Below are positions 1 to 13,321 of a DNA stretch of 64,000 nucleotides, in pieces (the stretch's first letter is position 1; every line of letters begins with the position of its first letter). The notes beneath the pieces are model-generated. The model searched no databases and was not told where the DNA came from. It saw nothing but the letters and a program-made list of their open reading frames with translations. Origin of the DNA: Kingdonia uniflora. Its lineage: Eukaryota > Streptophyta > Magnoliopsida > Ranunculales > Circaeasteraceae. A program made the position numbers and the translations under genes. Location of the stretch: the NCBI GenBank assembly GCA_014058105.1, contig JACGCM010002535.1:2046001-2110000 (forward strand), written 5' to 3'.

Positions 1-3000
1 TACATCCGAAGGCGGGGGCCATAACAGACCTCTTAGCCTGACGATAACAAGCCTAAATCATGAGTGAGGAAAAAACTTACTCGCAGCCGATAAGCTCCAA
101 CATCCAACATTAGTAATGGCATTGTTAATACTATCTTAACACCTAAGGATACATGAACATCCGAATGCGGGGGTCATAACGAACCTCTTAGCCAGATGAT
201 AACATGCCTAATGCACGAGTGAGGAAAAAACTTTCTCGCTACCGATAAGCAACAACATCCAACATTGGTAATGGCATAGAAAATTCTTGCCTAACTCCTG
301 AGGATACTCATACATCCGAAGGCGCAGTCCATAAAGAACCTCTTAGCCTGAAGATAACAAGACTAAAGCACGAGAAAGGATAAAACTTGCTCGCTGCCGA
401 TAAACTCTTACATCGAACATTGGTAATGGCTTGGATAATACTAGCCTAACTCCTAAGGACACTCATGCATCCAAAGCGGGGGCCATAACGAACCTCTTAG
501 CCTGAAGGTAACAATCCTAAATTACGATTTAGAAAAAAACTTGCACGCTGCCGATAAGCTCCAACATCAAACTTAGGTAATGACATAGATAATACTAGCC
601 TAACTCTTGAGGATACTCATGCATCCGATGGCGGGGGCCATAACGAACCTCTACGCCTTATGATAACAAGCATAAAACACGAGTGAGGAAATAACATGCT
701 CGCAGCCGATAAGCTCCAACTTCCAACATTGGTAATGGCATAGATAATACTAGCCTTACATATGAGGATACTCATACATCTAAAGGTGGGGGCAATAACG
801 AACCGCTTAGCTTGAAGATAATTAGCCTAAAAAACGAGTAAGTAATAAACTTGCTCGCTGCCGATAAGCTCCAGCATCCATCATTCGTAATGGCATAGAT
901 AATACTATCCTAACTCTTGAGGATACTCATGCATCCAAAGGCGAGGACCATAACGAACCTCTTAGCCTGAAGATAACAAGCAGAAAACACGAGTGAGGAA
1001 AAAAATTATCCGCTGTCGATAACCTCCAATATCCAAATGGCATAGATAATACAAGCCTAACTCTTGAGGATACTCATACATCCGAAAGTGGGGGCCATAA
1101 CGAACCTCTTGCCTGAAGATAAAAATAATAAAGCACGAGTAAGGAAATAACATGCTCGCTGCTGATAATCCCTAACTTTCAATATTGGTAATGGCATTGA
1201 TAATACTAGCCTCACTCCTTAGGATACTCATACATCCGAAGGCGGAGGCCATAACGAATCTTTTAGCTTGAAGATAATAAGCCTAAAGAGCGAGTGAGGA
1301 ATAAACTTACTCGCTGCCGATAATCACCAACATGCAACATTGGTAATGGCATGGATAATACAAGCCTAATTCCTGAGGATACTCATACATCCAAAAGCAG
1401 AGGCCATAACGAACCTCTTAGCCTAAGGATAACAAGTTTAAAGTACGAGTAAGGAATAAACTTGCTCGCTGCTGATAAGCTCCAACATTCTATATTGGTA
1501 ATGGCATAGATAGTTCTAACCTGACTCCTGAGGATACTCATACATCCGAATGCGGGCTCCATAACGAACCTTTTAGCCTGAAGATAACAAGCTTAATGCA
1601 CGAGAGAGGAAAGAACTTGCTCTCTGCATATAAGCTCCAGCATCTAACGTAGGTAGTGGCATAGATGAGACTAGCATAACTCCTGAGGATACTCATAAAT
1701 CAAAAGCAGGGGCAATAACGAACTTCCTAGCCTGAAATAACAGGACTAAAACACGAGTGAGGAAAAAACATGTTCACTGCCGATATACTCCAACATCCAA
1801 CGTAGGTAATGGCATAGATAATACTACCCTAACTCCCGAGGAAAATCATACATCCGAAGGCAGGGGCCATAACGAACCTCATAGCCTGAAGATAACAAGT
1901 CTAAAGGACGAGTGAGGAAAAAACTTGCGCTCTGTCAATATGCTCCATCATCCAACATTGGTAATGGCATAGATAATAATAGCCTAAATCCTGAGGATAC
2001 TCATACATCTGAAGGTGGGGGCCATAGCGAACCTATTAGCCTGAAGATAACAAGCCTAAAGCACGAGTGAGGAAAAAACATGCTCGCTGCCAATATGCTC
2101 AAACATCCAACATAGGTAATGGCATAGATAGTTCTAGCCTAACTCCTGAGGATGCTCATACATCCGAGGCAGGTGCCATAACGAACCTCTTTGCAAGAAG
2201 ATAACAAACCTAAAGCACGCGTGTGGACAAAACTTTCTCATTTCCAATAAGCCCCAACATCCAACATTGGAAATGGCATAGGAAATACTAGCCTAACAAA
2301 TGAGGATACTCATACATCCGAAGACGGGGGCCATAACGAACCAGTTAACCTAAAGATAACAAGTCTAAAACACATGTGAGCAAAAAACTTGCTCGCTGCA
2401 GATAAGTCCCATCATGCAACACTGGTAATGGCATTGATAATACAAGCTTAACTCCAGAGGATACTCATACATCCGAAGGCGTGGGCCATAACAAACCTCT
2501 TAGACATAAGATAACCATCTTAAAGCACGAGTACGGAAAAAATTATCTCGCAGTCAATAGGCACCAATATCAAACATTGCCAATAGCATATATAATACTA
2601 GCCAAACTCCTGAGGATACTCATACCTCCGAAGGCAGAGGCCATAACGAACCTCTTAGCCTGAAGATAACAAGCCTAAAGTATGTGTGAGGAAAAAACTT
2701 GCACGCTACCGATAAGCTCCAACATCCAACATTGGTTATGACAAAGATAATAATAGCCAAACTCCTGTGGATACTCATACGTCTAAAGGCGGGGGCCATA
2801 ACAAACCTCTTAGCCTAAAGATAACAAGCCTAAAGCACGAGTTAGGATAAAACATGCGCGCTATCGATAAGCTCCAGCACCCAACATTGGTAATGGCATA
2901 GATAATACTAGCCTAAATCCTGAGGATACACATACATCCGAAGGCGGGGGCCATAACGAACCTATTAGCCTGAAGATAACAATCTTAAACCATGAGTGAG

Positions 3001-6000
3001 GAAAAAACGTGATCGCTGCCGTTACGCTCCAACATCCTACGTAGGTAAAGGCATAAATAATACTAGCCTAACTCCTGAGGATGCTGATACATCTGAAGCG
3101 AGGGCCTTAACAAGCCTCTTTGCCTGAAGATAACAAGCCTTTAGCACGTGTATGGAAAAAACTTGCTCATTGCCGATAAGCCCCTACATCCGACATTAGA
3201 AATGGCATAGAAAATACTAGCCTAACTAATGCGGATACTCATACATCCGAAGGCGGGGGCCATAATGAACCACTTAGCCAGAAGATAACCAGCTTAAAGC
3301 TAGAGTGTGGAAAAAATTATATCGCTGCAAATAAGCTCTAACATCCAACATTGGTAATGGCATAGATAATACTATCCTAATTCCGAAGAATATTCATACA
3401 TCCAAAGGCGGGGGCAATAAGGAACCGAAAGCACGAGAGAGATAAAAATTTTCTCGCTGCCGATAAGCTCCAACAGCAAACATAGGTAATAGCATAGATA
3501 ATACTAGCCGAACTACTGAGGAAACTAGTACATTCGAACCGGGGCCATAGCAAACCTCTTAGCCAAATGATAACAAGCCTAAAGTACTAGTGAAGAAAAA
3601 ACCTTCTCGCTGCTGATAAGCTCTAACATCCAACATAGGGAATGGCATAGATAATACTAGCCTAACTTCTGAGGATACTTATACATCCAAGGCGAGGATC
3701 TTAACGAACCTCTTAGCCTGAAGATAACAAGCCAAAAGAACTAGTGAGGAGAAAACTAACTCACTGCCGATATGCCCCAATATCAAACGTAGGTAATGGC
3801 ATAGATATTACTAGCCTAACTCTTGAGGATACTCCAATATCCGATGGCGGGGGCCATAACGAATCTCTTTGCCGTAGATAGTAAACATAAAGCGAGAGTG
3901 AGGAAATAACATGCTCGATGCCGAAAAGCTTCAACTTCCAACTGTGGTAATGGCATAGATAATACTAGCCTTACTCCAGAGGATACTCGTACATCCGAAG
4001 GCGGGGGCCATAACAAACCATTTAGCTTGAAGATAATAAGCCTAAAGAGCAAGTGAGGAATAAACTTGCTCGCTGCCGATATGCTCCAACATCCAACAAT
4101 GGGAATGGCATAGATAATACTATTCTAACTCTTGAAGATACTCATACATCTGAAGGCGGTGGCCATAACGAACATCTAAGCCTTTAGATAACAAGCCTAA
4201 AGCACGAGTGAGGAAAAAACTTGCTCCCTGCTGATAAGCTCCAATATCAAACATTGGTAATGGTATAAATAATTCTAGCCTAACACTTGAAGACACTCAT
4301 ATATCCGAAGTCGGGGGCCATAACGAACCTGCTAGCCTGAAGATAACAAGCATAAAACATGAGTGAGGAAATAACAACTCGCAACCGATAAGCCCCAATG
4401 TCCAACATTGGAAATAACATAGGTAAAACTAGCCTAACTCTTGAGGATGCACATACATCCGTAGTGGGGGACATAACGAACCTCTTAGCCTGAAGATAAC
4501 AGGCCTAAAGCAAGTGTGAGAAAAAAACCTGCTCATTCCCGATGAGCCCCAATATAAAACATTGGCAATGGCATAGATAATAGTACCCTAACTCCAGTGG
4601 ATACACATACATCTGGAGGCGGGGGCCATAACGAACCTCTTAGCATGAAGATAACAAGCCTAAAGCACGAGTGAGGAAAAGCATGCTCGCAGCCGATAAG
4701 CCCCAACTTCCAACATTGGTAATGTCGTAGATAATACTTGCCTAACTCTTAATTATACTCATACATTCGAAGGCAGAAGCCATAAAAAACATCTTAGCCT
4801 GAAGAAAACAAGCTTAAAGCACGAGTGTGGAAAAAAAATTAACGCTGCCGATAATTTCAAACATCCAACATTGGTAATGGCATAGATAATACTAGCCAAA
4901 CTCCTAAGGATACACATACATCCGAAGGCTGGGGCTATAACGAACATCTTAGCCTGAAGATAACAAGCCTAAAGCACGAGTGAGGATAAAAATTGCTTAC
5001 TGCCGATAAGCTCCAACATCCAATATTGGCAATGTCATAGATAATACTTGCTGAACTCCTGAGGATATTCATTCATCCGAAGGCGGGGGCCATAAGGGAC
5101 CTCATAGCATGAAGATAACAAGACTAAAGGACGAGTGAGGAAAAAACTTGCGCGCTGCCGATAAGCTCCATCATCCAACATTGGTAATGGCATAGATAAT
5201 ACTAGCCTAAATCCTGAGGATACTCATACATCTGAAGGCGGGGGCCATTACGAACTTCTTAGCCAGAAAAGAACAATCTTAAAGCACGAGTGAGGAAAAA
5301 ATTATCTCACTGCCAATAAGCCCCAATATTAATAATTGGCAATGGCATAGATAATACTAGCCTAACTCCTGAGGATACTCGTACCTCCGACGGCGGGGGC
5401 CATAACGAACCTCTTAGCCTGAAGAAAACACGCCTTAAGCACGAGTGAGGATATAAATTATTAGCCTAACTTCTGAGGATACTCACACATTCGAAGGGGG
5501 GCCCATAACGAACCTCTTAACTTGAAGATAACAAGCCTAAAATATGTGTGAGGAAAAAACTTGCCCGGTTCCAATAAACTCCAGCATGAAGCATTGGTAA
5601 TGGCATAGATAATACAAGCCTGACTTCTGAGGATACTCATACATCTGAAGGTTGGGGCCATTACGAACCTCTTAGCCAGAATATAGCAATCTAAAAGCAC
5701 GAATGAGGAAAAAATTATCTCGCTGCCGATAAGCTCCAATATCAATAATTGGCAGTGGCATAGATAATACTAGCCTAACTCCTGAGGTTACTCGTACCTC
5801 CGAGGGCGGGGGCCATAACGAACCTCTTAGCCTGAAGATAACAAGCCTAAAGTACATGTAAGGAGAAAACTTTCACGCTGCCGATAAGCTCCAACATCCA
5901 ATAATCATCATGACATAGATAATAATAGCCAAACTCTTGTGGATACTCATACATCCGAAGGCGGGAGCCCTAACGAACCTCTTAGCCTGAAGATAACAAG

Positions 6001-6770
6001 CCTAAAACACGAGTGAGGATAAAACTTACGCGCTGCCGATAGGCTCCAACATCCAATATTGGTAATGGCTTAGATAATACTAGCCTAAATCCTGAGGATT
6101 CACATACATCTGAAGACGAGGGCCATAACGAACCTCTTAGCCTGAAGATAACAAGCCTTAAGCACGAGTGAGGATAAAAATTATTCACTGCCGAAACTCT
6201 CCAACATACAGCGTAGGTGATGGCATATATAATACTAGCCTAACTCCCGAGGATACTCATACATCGAAAGCGGGGGCCATAGCGAACCTCTTAGCATGAA
6301 GATAACAAGCCTAAAGCACGTGTGAGGAAATAACTTGCTCATTGTCGATAAGCCCCAACATCAAACATTGGAAATGGCATAGATAGTACTACCCTAACTT
6401 ATGAGGATACTCATACATCCGAAGGCGGGGGCCATAATGAACCACTTAGCCTGAAGATAACAAGTCCAAAACACGTGTGAGGAAAAAATTAATACTAGCC
6501 TAACTCCAGGGGATACTCATTCATCCGAAGGCGGGGGCCATAACGATCCTCTTAGCCTGAAAATAACAAGCCTAAAGCACGAGTGAGGAATAAACTTGCT
6601 TGCTGCCGATAAACTCCAACATCTGACATTGGTAATAGCATAGATAATACAAGCCTAACTCTTGAGGATACTCATACATATGAAGGTTGGGGCTATAACA
6701 AACCTCTTAGCCTGAAGATAACATGCCTAAAGCACGAGTGAGGAAAAAACTTGCTCGATGCCGCTAAGCC
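1..6770. repeat. Tandem array of a 155-bp repeat, about 43 copies
   Basis: The landmark CATCCGAAGGCGGGGGCC recurs every 154-156 bases from base 1 to about 6770, where the last unit breaks off into unique sequence. A unit also contains GATAACAAGCCTAAAGCACG and GGTAATGGCATAGATAATAC. Units differ by scattered substitutions; shortened units occur near 3424, 5458 and 6489. The array starts before the window. Short minus-strand ORFs in it recur unit by unit and are not genes. By position it is the post-pol repeat region of E1, greatly enlarged compared with the 3-6 copies in E2, E3 and E5. Confidence 0.97.
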
Positions 6771-7011
6771 TCTCGAAAGTCCTAGGGTTGAAGCACAAAT
6801 AATACTTACTTCTACACCCATGGACTTCTTCTAATTCGATGGGTCAAGCCAGATAATAACATCTACTGTAGACGAAGAAAATATTAGTTTCTAATATCAA
6901 CATTTCAAATTACAGCGCTCCTCTCAAGGGCCTACATCGAGCAATAGTTAATTCAATCAGTTACTGAAGCATCAACATCTGTTAATTACAGAAGGTACAC
7001 GTTATTAGAAT
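6771..7011. other. Spacer between satellite array and antisense gene
   Basis: Unique AT-rich sequence with no ORF, holding the 3' flank of the antisense gene. Nothing else recognised. Confidence 0.5.
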
Positions 7012-10000
7012 TCAAGTCAATTTCTTTCTAATTCTGCTGGATTTTCTTGATGGGAGAGCAGTCGATATTCCTCCCACCGCATTAGTAGGTGAGACTACAC
7101 TCGAGCTTCCTCCTAATTCAGTCCTTGATGCCATGTATTCTGGAGCTCGTTCAACAATAATTTCTTTCCCTTGAGCTATTTGTTCATCCGTCGTGGTCCC
7201 AATACCACGATCCATAACCCCAATTGGATCTATTCTCGGTATCGAGTTTACATACACAAGTCCTCCCAAAGAAGCAATCTTGAATCAAATCCCTCCCAAC
7301 CTGCAGAAATTTTATTTCCTCGAAAAAAAATGTAGCCAAAGCGCTTAATTGCCGCTGATGCCTAACTTCACTGTCACATTTATCTTGCTCATGAACTACT
7401 AGTTCCTTAACGGATTGGTGAGTAACAACAACATACTTTTTATCCCTCAAACGACAAGCTTTCGATTCAGCCAATTCTACTATTAATTGATCAATACGTT
7501 CACTCATCTACCTCGTAAGGTCTATCGAATTTTGCCGAGAATTTGTGAGGTCAATACGCATATTCTCTACTAACTCATTTTTTGACGAAGAAATTTCTTC
7601 ATCTCTCGACTCCCCTCGCCAGAAGCAATTTCACCATCCCTTTTATCCAATTCCAATTTGAGATCCTTCTCATACTTCATTTCCCGTGCACGTAATTCCC
7701 GCTCCAATTCGGTTATTCGAGCGCAGAGTTGATTAATTCTTTCATTCGTCTCCTTATCACGTTGCACCGCCTCCCTCACATTTCCGCGGACGTGGGCCAA
7801 ATTGTCTACCAAACTTTTGTTCTTGGCTTGAACCTCTGCTAAATCAGCCCTGCTCTTAGTCTCTCACTCTTTTAAATGATGTAAATCAACCTTCAAACGA
7901 TCAAACCTGGCGATCAAACTATCACGTATTTGTGCAGAGTTACGCAATTCTAAATCTTTGCCCACAATACTACTGCTCAATTTTTCAAAATTAGCCTCAG
8001 ACATAGCCAAGTTAGTTCGCGCAGTATCCAGGTCGATCTCTCTCTTTAACAACTGTTCGTTCAGAGCACGAATGTTACATTTCATATCAAATATCTCATC
8101 ATTCAATGCTCTAATACGGTATTCGGCTAACTCAGCATCGTGCCGAGAACCTGACGCCGCTCTTTCCTTCAACTCAGCAAGTTCTCTGATAAGTTGGTTC
8201 AAAGCCAAATCCTTGCTCAAACGTGTTGTAGTCTTATCCTCGACTTGCCTCTTAGCTTCTTCGAGCTTTAGAGAAAGCTTCACATTATCATCTAATCAAT
8301 CTTCATAGTGAGAGATCAAAGCCTCATATTCTTCTGTATACTCAGCATTATACAAAAGAGTCTGCTCTTCTCTCTCTCTAGCAACATCTAGCTCCATCTG
8401 TATAATAGTTAGCAGGGACTCACAACATCAGTATCCAATTGGGAAACAGATCGACAGAAGCATACTGACAAACTTGCAGAAAAGATTGCTGCAAGCTCAA
8501 GAGAGCCAGTGCCCCCTTGGCCTATCGGCCAAGAAATAAGCTTTGGTCGCAAGACAGAGTGTGCATACACAAACATCCTGAACTATAACAAACTTACAAG
8601 GTACATATCCCTTCATCTATTAAATTCATGTTCATCTAGCTATTAATTTATCTGAATTATCTAACCTATAAATTAGCAGAGGAGTTTTTCTCCACTTCAA
8701 GCAGGCCCTCTAAGTCCAAAACTCTGAGGCGCAAACTTTCTATATATTACAATGCGGAGTTTCATAAGAAAAACGTTGTTGGAATCAAACAGTAGTATAA
8801 TATTACAAACTCGAGTTCATGTTTCACAACCGATGTTACATTACACGATCATCCTACCTGATCAATTGTTTCCTGATTATCGGCAACGGTCTTTTATGCA
8901 ATATTCAGAACATCCTCCATTTCTTCAACCTCCTCTTCATCCACAATTTCCTTCTCCTCATAATTCCCTTCGCTAAATACCAAAATCTTCGCCTTTGTAT
9001 ACCTTAGCTGGTAGAGCTTCCCTGCAAGTTTGTTCCGAGGAGTAGCAGACGCGGAAACCAATCCCTCTGCTTCAGCTACAATTTCGGCCCTAACATCCTT
9101 TAGCTTTAGGGCAGCAGCTTCCCTTTCTTTCTCCAGCTCCAACTGAAAAGCTTCCCTCTCCCGAGTCAAGCTCTCTCCAAACTAGTTTTTCTCTCCCTTG
9201 AGCTGGGAGATCCTACTTTCCAGCTCAATAAACCTATCTTGGAGACCAAGCGGAACCCCCCTCAGAGCCCGAGCAAACTATAACAAGAAATAAGTCAGCT
9301 CGAGATATCAAAACAATACAAAAAAAAAAACAAAAACAAATATTTACTAACCTTCTTAAACTCATCTTCAACAACAGTAACCCCCTTCTCTCGAGCTTTA
9401 GCTCGACATTGTTCCACCATGAGACCGGTTTCAACCTCAAAACGCGGCCTCAAGTTAGCCCCCTCAACGATCTTAACGCTTTCCTCTAACACCACCTGTG
9501 AATTTGTAGGAGAGGTTACCTTCCTTCTCTTACTGCTATCGTCCACACTGTCCGACGTAGCAGAAGGAGAACCAGCCCCCCTTTTCGCGCCCTTCCACTT
9601 CGCAAGATTTCGTACAACAGTGCTGGACACAGGGGCCATATCTACTGGACCATCTGGCATTTCGTTAAGCCACGCAAGCTTTAAAAGATTATTAAGTTTA
9701 GGAGTTAATATATTCTCTTCCATAGAGCCTGAAGTTTTCCTAGCCATTCTCCTATTTGCTTGAGATCTCCTAACCTTGTCGTCCTTACTAGCTACCCTTT
9801 TAAGCCTATTTATCCATAACTTTTTGTGGACGACCTCGAGCTCCGTATCTTCCATGGCAACAGAATCTATGAAGTATTCCTTCCTCGAAACTTTGCAGCT
9901 AATTCCTGCATAAAAGATAGGTAACGTAAGATACAAATCAACTATAGAAATATAGTTCAACATACAAATGATAGTTCGATTTTCAATTGTATACTTAAAC

Positions 10001-11478
10001 TTTGTTATAGTTCTATTATTAAGTTCTAGGGGTTCGTCATCAGACCGCTGAAGACATTCTCCAGACACCCTTAAAAGGTTGTCATTCCACACTCGCCTTG
10101 CTGAAAATAGGTCAAAGAAGTATGGTCTTGAAGAACTAGAAGAAAGATATGCACCATTAGTTGCTGCGACATACTTCACAGCGTAATACTCTAGAAGATC
10201 CTTGGCAGTAATCCTACTCTCACTACCAGATGCAGCCCATCTCTTATTAAGGATTTCGCATACAAGGATGACTTCCCAAAATTTACAATTTAGCTGCGCC
10301 GGGCAAGCCCCAATCATATTCATAACACTCTTAGCCAAATTACTCAAAGGCAGCGTCAACCCATAGTCAAACTGGGCTAAATAACAACAGAAACCATCAG
10401 TCCAATTTTCCTTCACCACGCCTTGAACGTACTCCAAGGACACTTTGTCCCCCAAACGCCTGCACTTCCTTTCTTTAGCCAAATTTGGCAGCAAATATAG
10501 ATAATGCCCTCCTTGTCTGACACTGCAAGTCCTAAAGAAACTGCCCCTATATCCGAAGGCGTACCCTCAGATTCCATCTACACTACTTTTGGCCTTACAG
10601 AACTCCCTAAATCGGCTACAACCCATAGGGTACTCAACTCGAGAACCCTTCAAACGAGGCCATTCTACCAATTCTGCTACAATATCCTCCTCGTCTCTTA
10701 CTCCAATAATGGGAGATAAACGCCCTACTAGGTCTACTTTATCAGCCTTTGGACAACCGGAGGTCGAAACCATACTTATCTACAGTACATAATCTACTAT
10801 ACAAGAAACTGTTCCAACGAAACCTATAAAAAGGTCGAGGTATATGTATCAATTATTAGCTCGCACTACTAGATCACTTCTACAATCACAATTATCACAC
10901 AAAGATTTTTCTCCCCCCGTAGTCATTATTCCCCTTATTATTTTTATTTTGTGTTTGGGTGGGAATTACATCCTTATCACAACACAATAAAGATTTTTAT
11001 ACAAAAACTTTTATAAATACAAAGACAGACTTACCTTCAACACCCGAGTGAGAATCTGCAGCGTTGGTTCGCACCAGTTTGCTCAATTTTTGTAACTTCT
11101 TCAAAACTTTCTCGATCTCAGCATCCTCTCGCTGTTCGCAATAGAGACTCCTAGACACTGTTTTCCTCTTATCCTTTCCTCCTTCGGTGGTAATGGAATC
11201 GTCAGTTGAGATCTCTATCTCCCTTGCCCTTCTTTTTTATTTATAGTTTTTGTATTCAGAGAGGGAGTACTTATACACCTTTCCCCGAACTGCTGGCGGA
11301 TTAGAGTTTTCAAAAAAATAGTCCTCGATTCCTGAGCCAAGCCGTCTATTCGTATGAGCATGTCAGGCATGTCGTACCGCTTTGGTGAAACCACCTTCCC
11401 ATCATTGCACCAAATATTATACTTTAGCGCATCTCTCAGCCTCTTGGTCCCACTCTTATCACAATGCCCCAAACTCAT
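7012..11478 (-). pseudogene. E1 antisense gene: Transposase_28-like domain plus coiled coil, six exons
   Basis: Exons inferred by matching GT/AG borders to E5 and E8: 11478-11035, 10779-10001, 9904-9352, 9277-8858, 8739-8666 and 8397-7012. Exon 2 carries the conserved core, with FREFCKAKSSVDG near the start and RRVWNDNLLRVSGEC near the end. From memory it resembles the domain called putative gypsy-type transposon (Transposase_28). Exon 3 is basic and low in complexity. Exon 4 has a glutamate-rich tail and exon 6 is a long predicted coiled coil ending in a basic C-terminus (SSRIRKKLT). Breaks: a frameshift near 10565, stops in exon 4, exon 5 shortened to 74 bp, and a frameshift in exon 6. Function is unknown; transcription would run against the retrotransposon RNA. 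Confidence 0.75.
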
Positions 11479-11526
11479 GATTCTAAATTATCTATTTTAA
11501 AATTCCACGTACATTTTTTCGCCCTA

Positions 11527-11533
11527 CTTATAC
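11527..11533 (-). promoter_or_regulatory. TATA-like box of the E1 antisense gene
   Basis: The minus strand reads GTGTATAAGTAGGG about 50 bases upstream of the exon 1 ATG at 11478. A closely similar GGGTATAAGTAGG lies before the small ORF of E3. Confidence 0.5.
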
Positions 11534-11682
11534 ACCTTGACTTTAACGTCAATATCAATTAGCAACACAAATTCAAAAAATTTAGTTTCAACAACAGTCC
11601 TAGTCATAGCCTACTTTCGTGAACAGAGTTTTCTTCAAGTAAATTTGGGCAGTTACATTTCAAAAATTAAAAAATACAACAG

Positions 11683-12060
11683 TCAATTACTCCAATCTCC
11701 AAGATACTTGCATTTGAAGCAACCGGTGTGCCCTTCGACACAACAAGCTTTCAGTAGCCCTGAGGCGATATCCTTTTCCTCATTGATGATCTCCTCCCTT
11801 GCCATCATCATGACGAACTCTTTGCGATCTTCAACAGACCGCCAACAGATACTCATGGACTCAGACCAGTACATGCGGTTCATTTCCTCGCCCCTTTCTG
11901 CATCAGTCATACCCTCGTAGTTCGCTCGGGTCTCGAGCAAAACCGCATCATAACCTTGCTGCCCGAAAATAGCTTCCCTTATTTCATCAATCTTGAATGC
12001 TAAGCGTAAATCGTTCAACCCACGCGCTTCAACTGCCCTCTGAGAGCGAGTCTTCACCAT
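11683..12060 (-). CDS. Small antisense ORF of E1, zinc-knuckle-like C-terminus
   Basis: Open for 125 residues from the ATG of MVKTRSQR (12060). I chose this start over the upstream Met at 12093 because E5 has MVWTRSER at the same place and a TATA box lies 35 bases upstream. The protein is charged, has no membrane segment, and ends CVEGHTGCFKC, a C-G-H-G-F-C pattern also seen in E4 and E5. It is the only uninterrupted type-A copy here. Its family also appears in E2 and E3 (YD/MPDL and FE..PG region). I do not recognise it from any named family. A nucleic-acid-binding role would be only a guess from the Cys/His motif. Confidence 0.6.
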   Translation of the reverse strand: MVKTRSQRAVEARGLNDLRLAFKIDEIREAIFGQQGYDAVLLETRANYEGMTDAERGEEMNRMYWSESMSICWRSVEDRKEFVMMMAREEIINEEKDIASGLLKACCVEGHTGCFKCKYLGDWSN

Positions 12061-12094
12061 TTTTATGAATAACCTTCTTAAAGAACAAGTCACA

Positions 12095-12102
12095 CTTTTA
12101 TA
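12095..12102 (-). promoter_or_regulatory. TATA box of the E1 small ORF
   Basis: The minus strand reads CAGTATAAAAGTG, 35 bases before the ATG. The E5 counterpart is at the same spacing. Confidence 0.6.
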
Positions 12103-13310
12103 CTGTTCAGTTAACAGGACTAATTTTTCAATTGACTATACACAACGTATTTCAGTTTCAATAACCCACTCTTCCCAGGTTTGAACTACTTACTATTATC
12201 TATCCGTACTTAATCTAGCTGTCTAAAGGTTACATTTTGAGCTTTATCTTTACATCTGTTAAGATCGTGTCATTTACAAGGTAGGATAAGGTATGCTATC
12301 CCACCAACTATTTTCTCCCATAATATTACAGCTCGATGACGTTTCGACTATTTCTTCTTTTCGCTAGTAAGAAACAACAAAATATTATTTTATTACGCTC
12401 GATTTTAATCTAACAAGTCGGTTGCAGGACTACCCCTGCATCGTTGCTTTATAATTACAGAATCAAGCTTTTAGAAGCTCGATATTACAGATACTTTCTC
12501 GATCCCGAGGATAGGTCTCTTATTTTTCTCTCATTGCCAAGATAATACTGATCTTCCTGAGAAACCTCAACCACAGCTCGAAAAATGCAAGACTACAAAA
12601 GGTCAATCACCTTTTTCCCTTTCATTTCACTGCAGGAAGAATTAAAAGAAAAGACGATTGTGCCGAAGGAAGCGATCCTTCTTCCATACGCCACCTTCAC
12701 CACCGCCGTCTCTTCCTCCTTATCTCCATTAACCCCAGAGTTAGTAGAGCTTGAAGAGAACTCCTACCTTAGATATCAGAACGTCATTAGAGGCCAGGGA
12801 TTGCATCGCATACACCCCAGCCGCTAAATCGGACGCTACATAATACCTGGAAATATTTCAAACAACACTCCTTCAACAAAACAACAAAGGGAGTTTCCCT
12901 ACTCTGATAGCCAAACTACCATATCCGAGTTTCCTCCATGATGAAAGAAAATCGAGTATGATACACTCGATTCCTCATCTTAACCAAGATGCTGCAAAGG
13001 TACGCATTCAAAACTCTTTTTTTTTTCTCTCACCCCTAAACATTTGTTTTTCTCTGCAGTGAAGATTTGTTGCAGGTTATTCGGCGATCAGATCTGACCA
13101 CTATTTATAGCGATACCGTATTTAACGCGCGTTGTTTCTCAAGACAGTCATCCGCTCGGGAAAACAACAAGTCTGCCCATAACACTCACGCGTCATAATG
13201 ACAGCACACTTATCAATACAGACGCTCTGGTTTGCATACTCTCGCTTACGTCATCACAGGGTCCAAGTTTAGGGTTTTTCTCGATTAAAGTTACACGCGA
13301 CTTCAGTTTC
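12103..13310. other. E1 region before the polypurine tract, no gene seen
   Basis: Noncoding, AT-rich with pyrimidine runs. A plus-strand ORF at 12585-12827 has no relative in the other elements and is not supported. Confidence 0.5.
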
Positions 13311-13320
13311 GAGGGGGAAA
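13311..13320 (+). promoter_or_regulatory. Polypurine tract of E1
   Basis: GAGGGGGAAA lies one or two bases before the TG of the LTR. It primes plus-strand DNA synthesis in LTR elements, and fixes the following LTR as a 3' LTR on the + strand. Confidence 0.85.
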
Positions 13321-13321
13321 T

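Noticed and set aside
962..6188. Many minus-strand ORFs of 60-95 codons in the satellite array
   Set aside because: They recur with the 155-bp unit because one frame of the unit happens to lack stops; starts and ends shift from unit to unit.
1..6770. CRISPR-like array
   Set aside because: Units are contiguous 155-bp tandem repeats without variable spacers, in plant retroelement DNA.
7958..10792. Plus-strand ORFs opposite the E1 antisense gene
   Set aside because: They are mirror frames of antisense exons and contain no known domain.
12585..12827. Plus-strand ORF in the E1 3' region
   Set aside because: No homologue in E5 or other elements and no domain; within AT-rich untranslated DNA.
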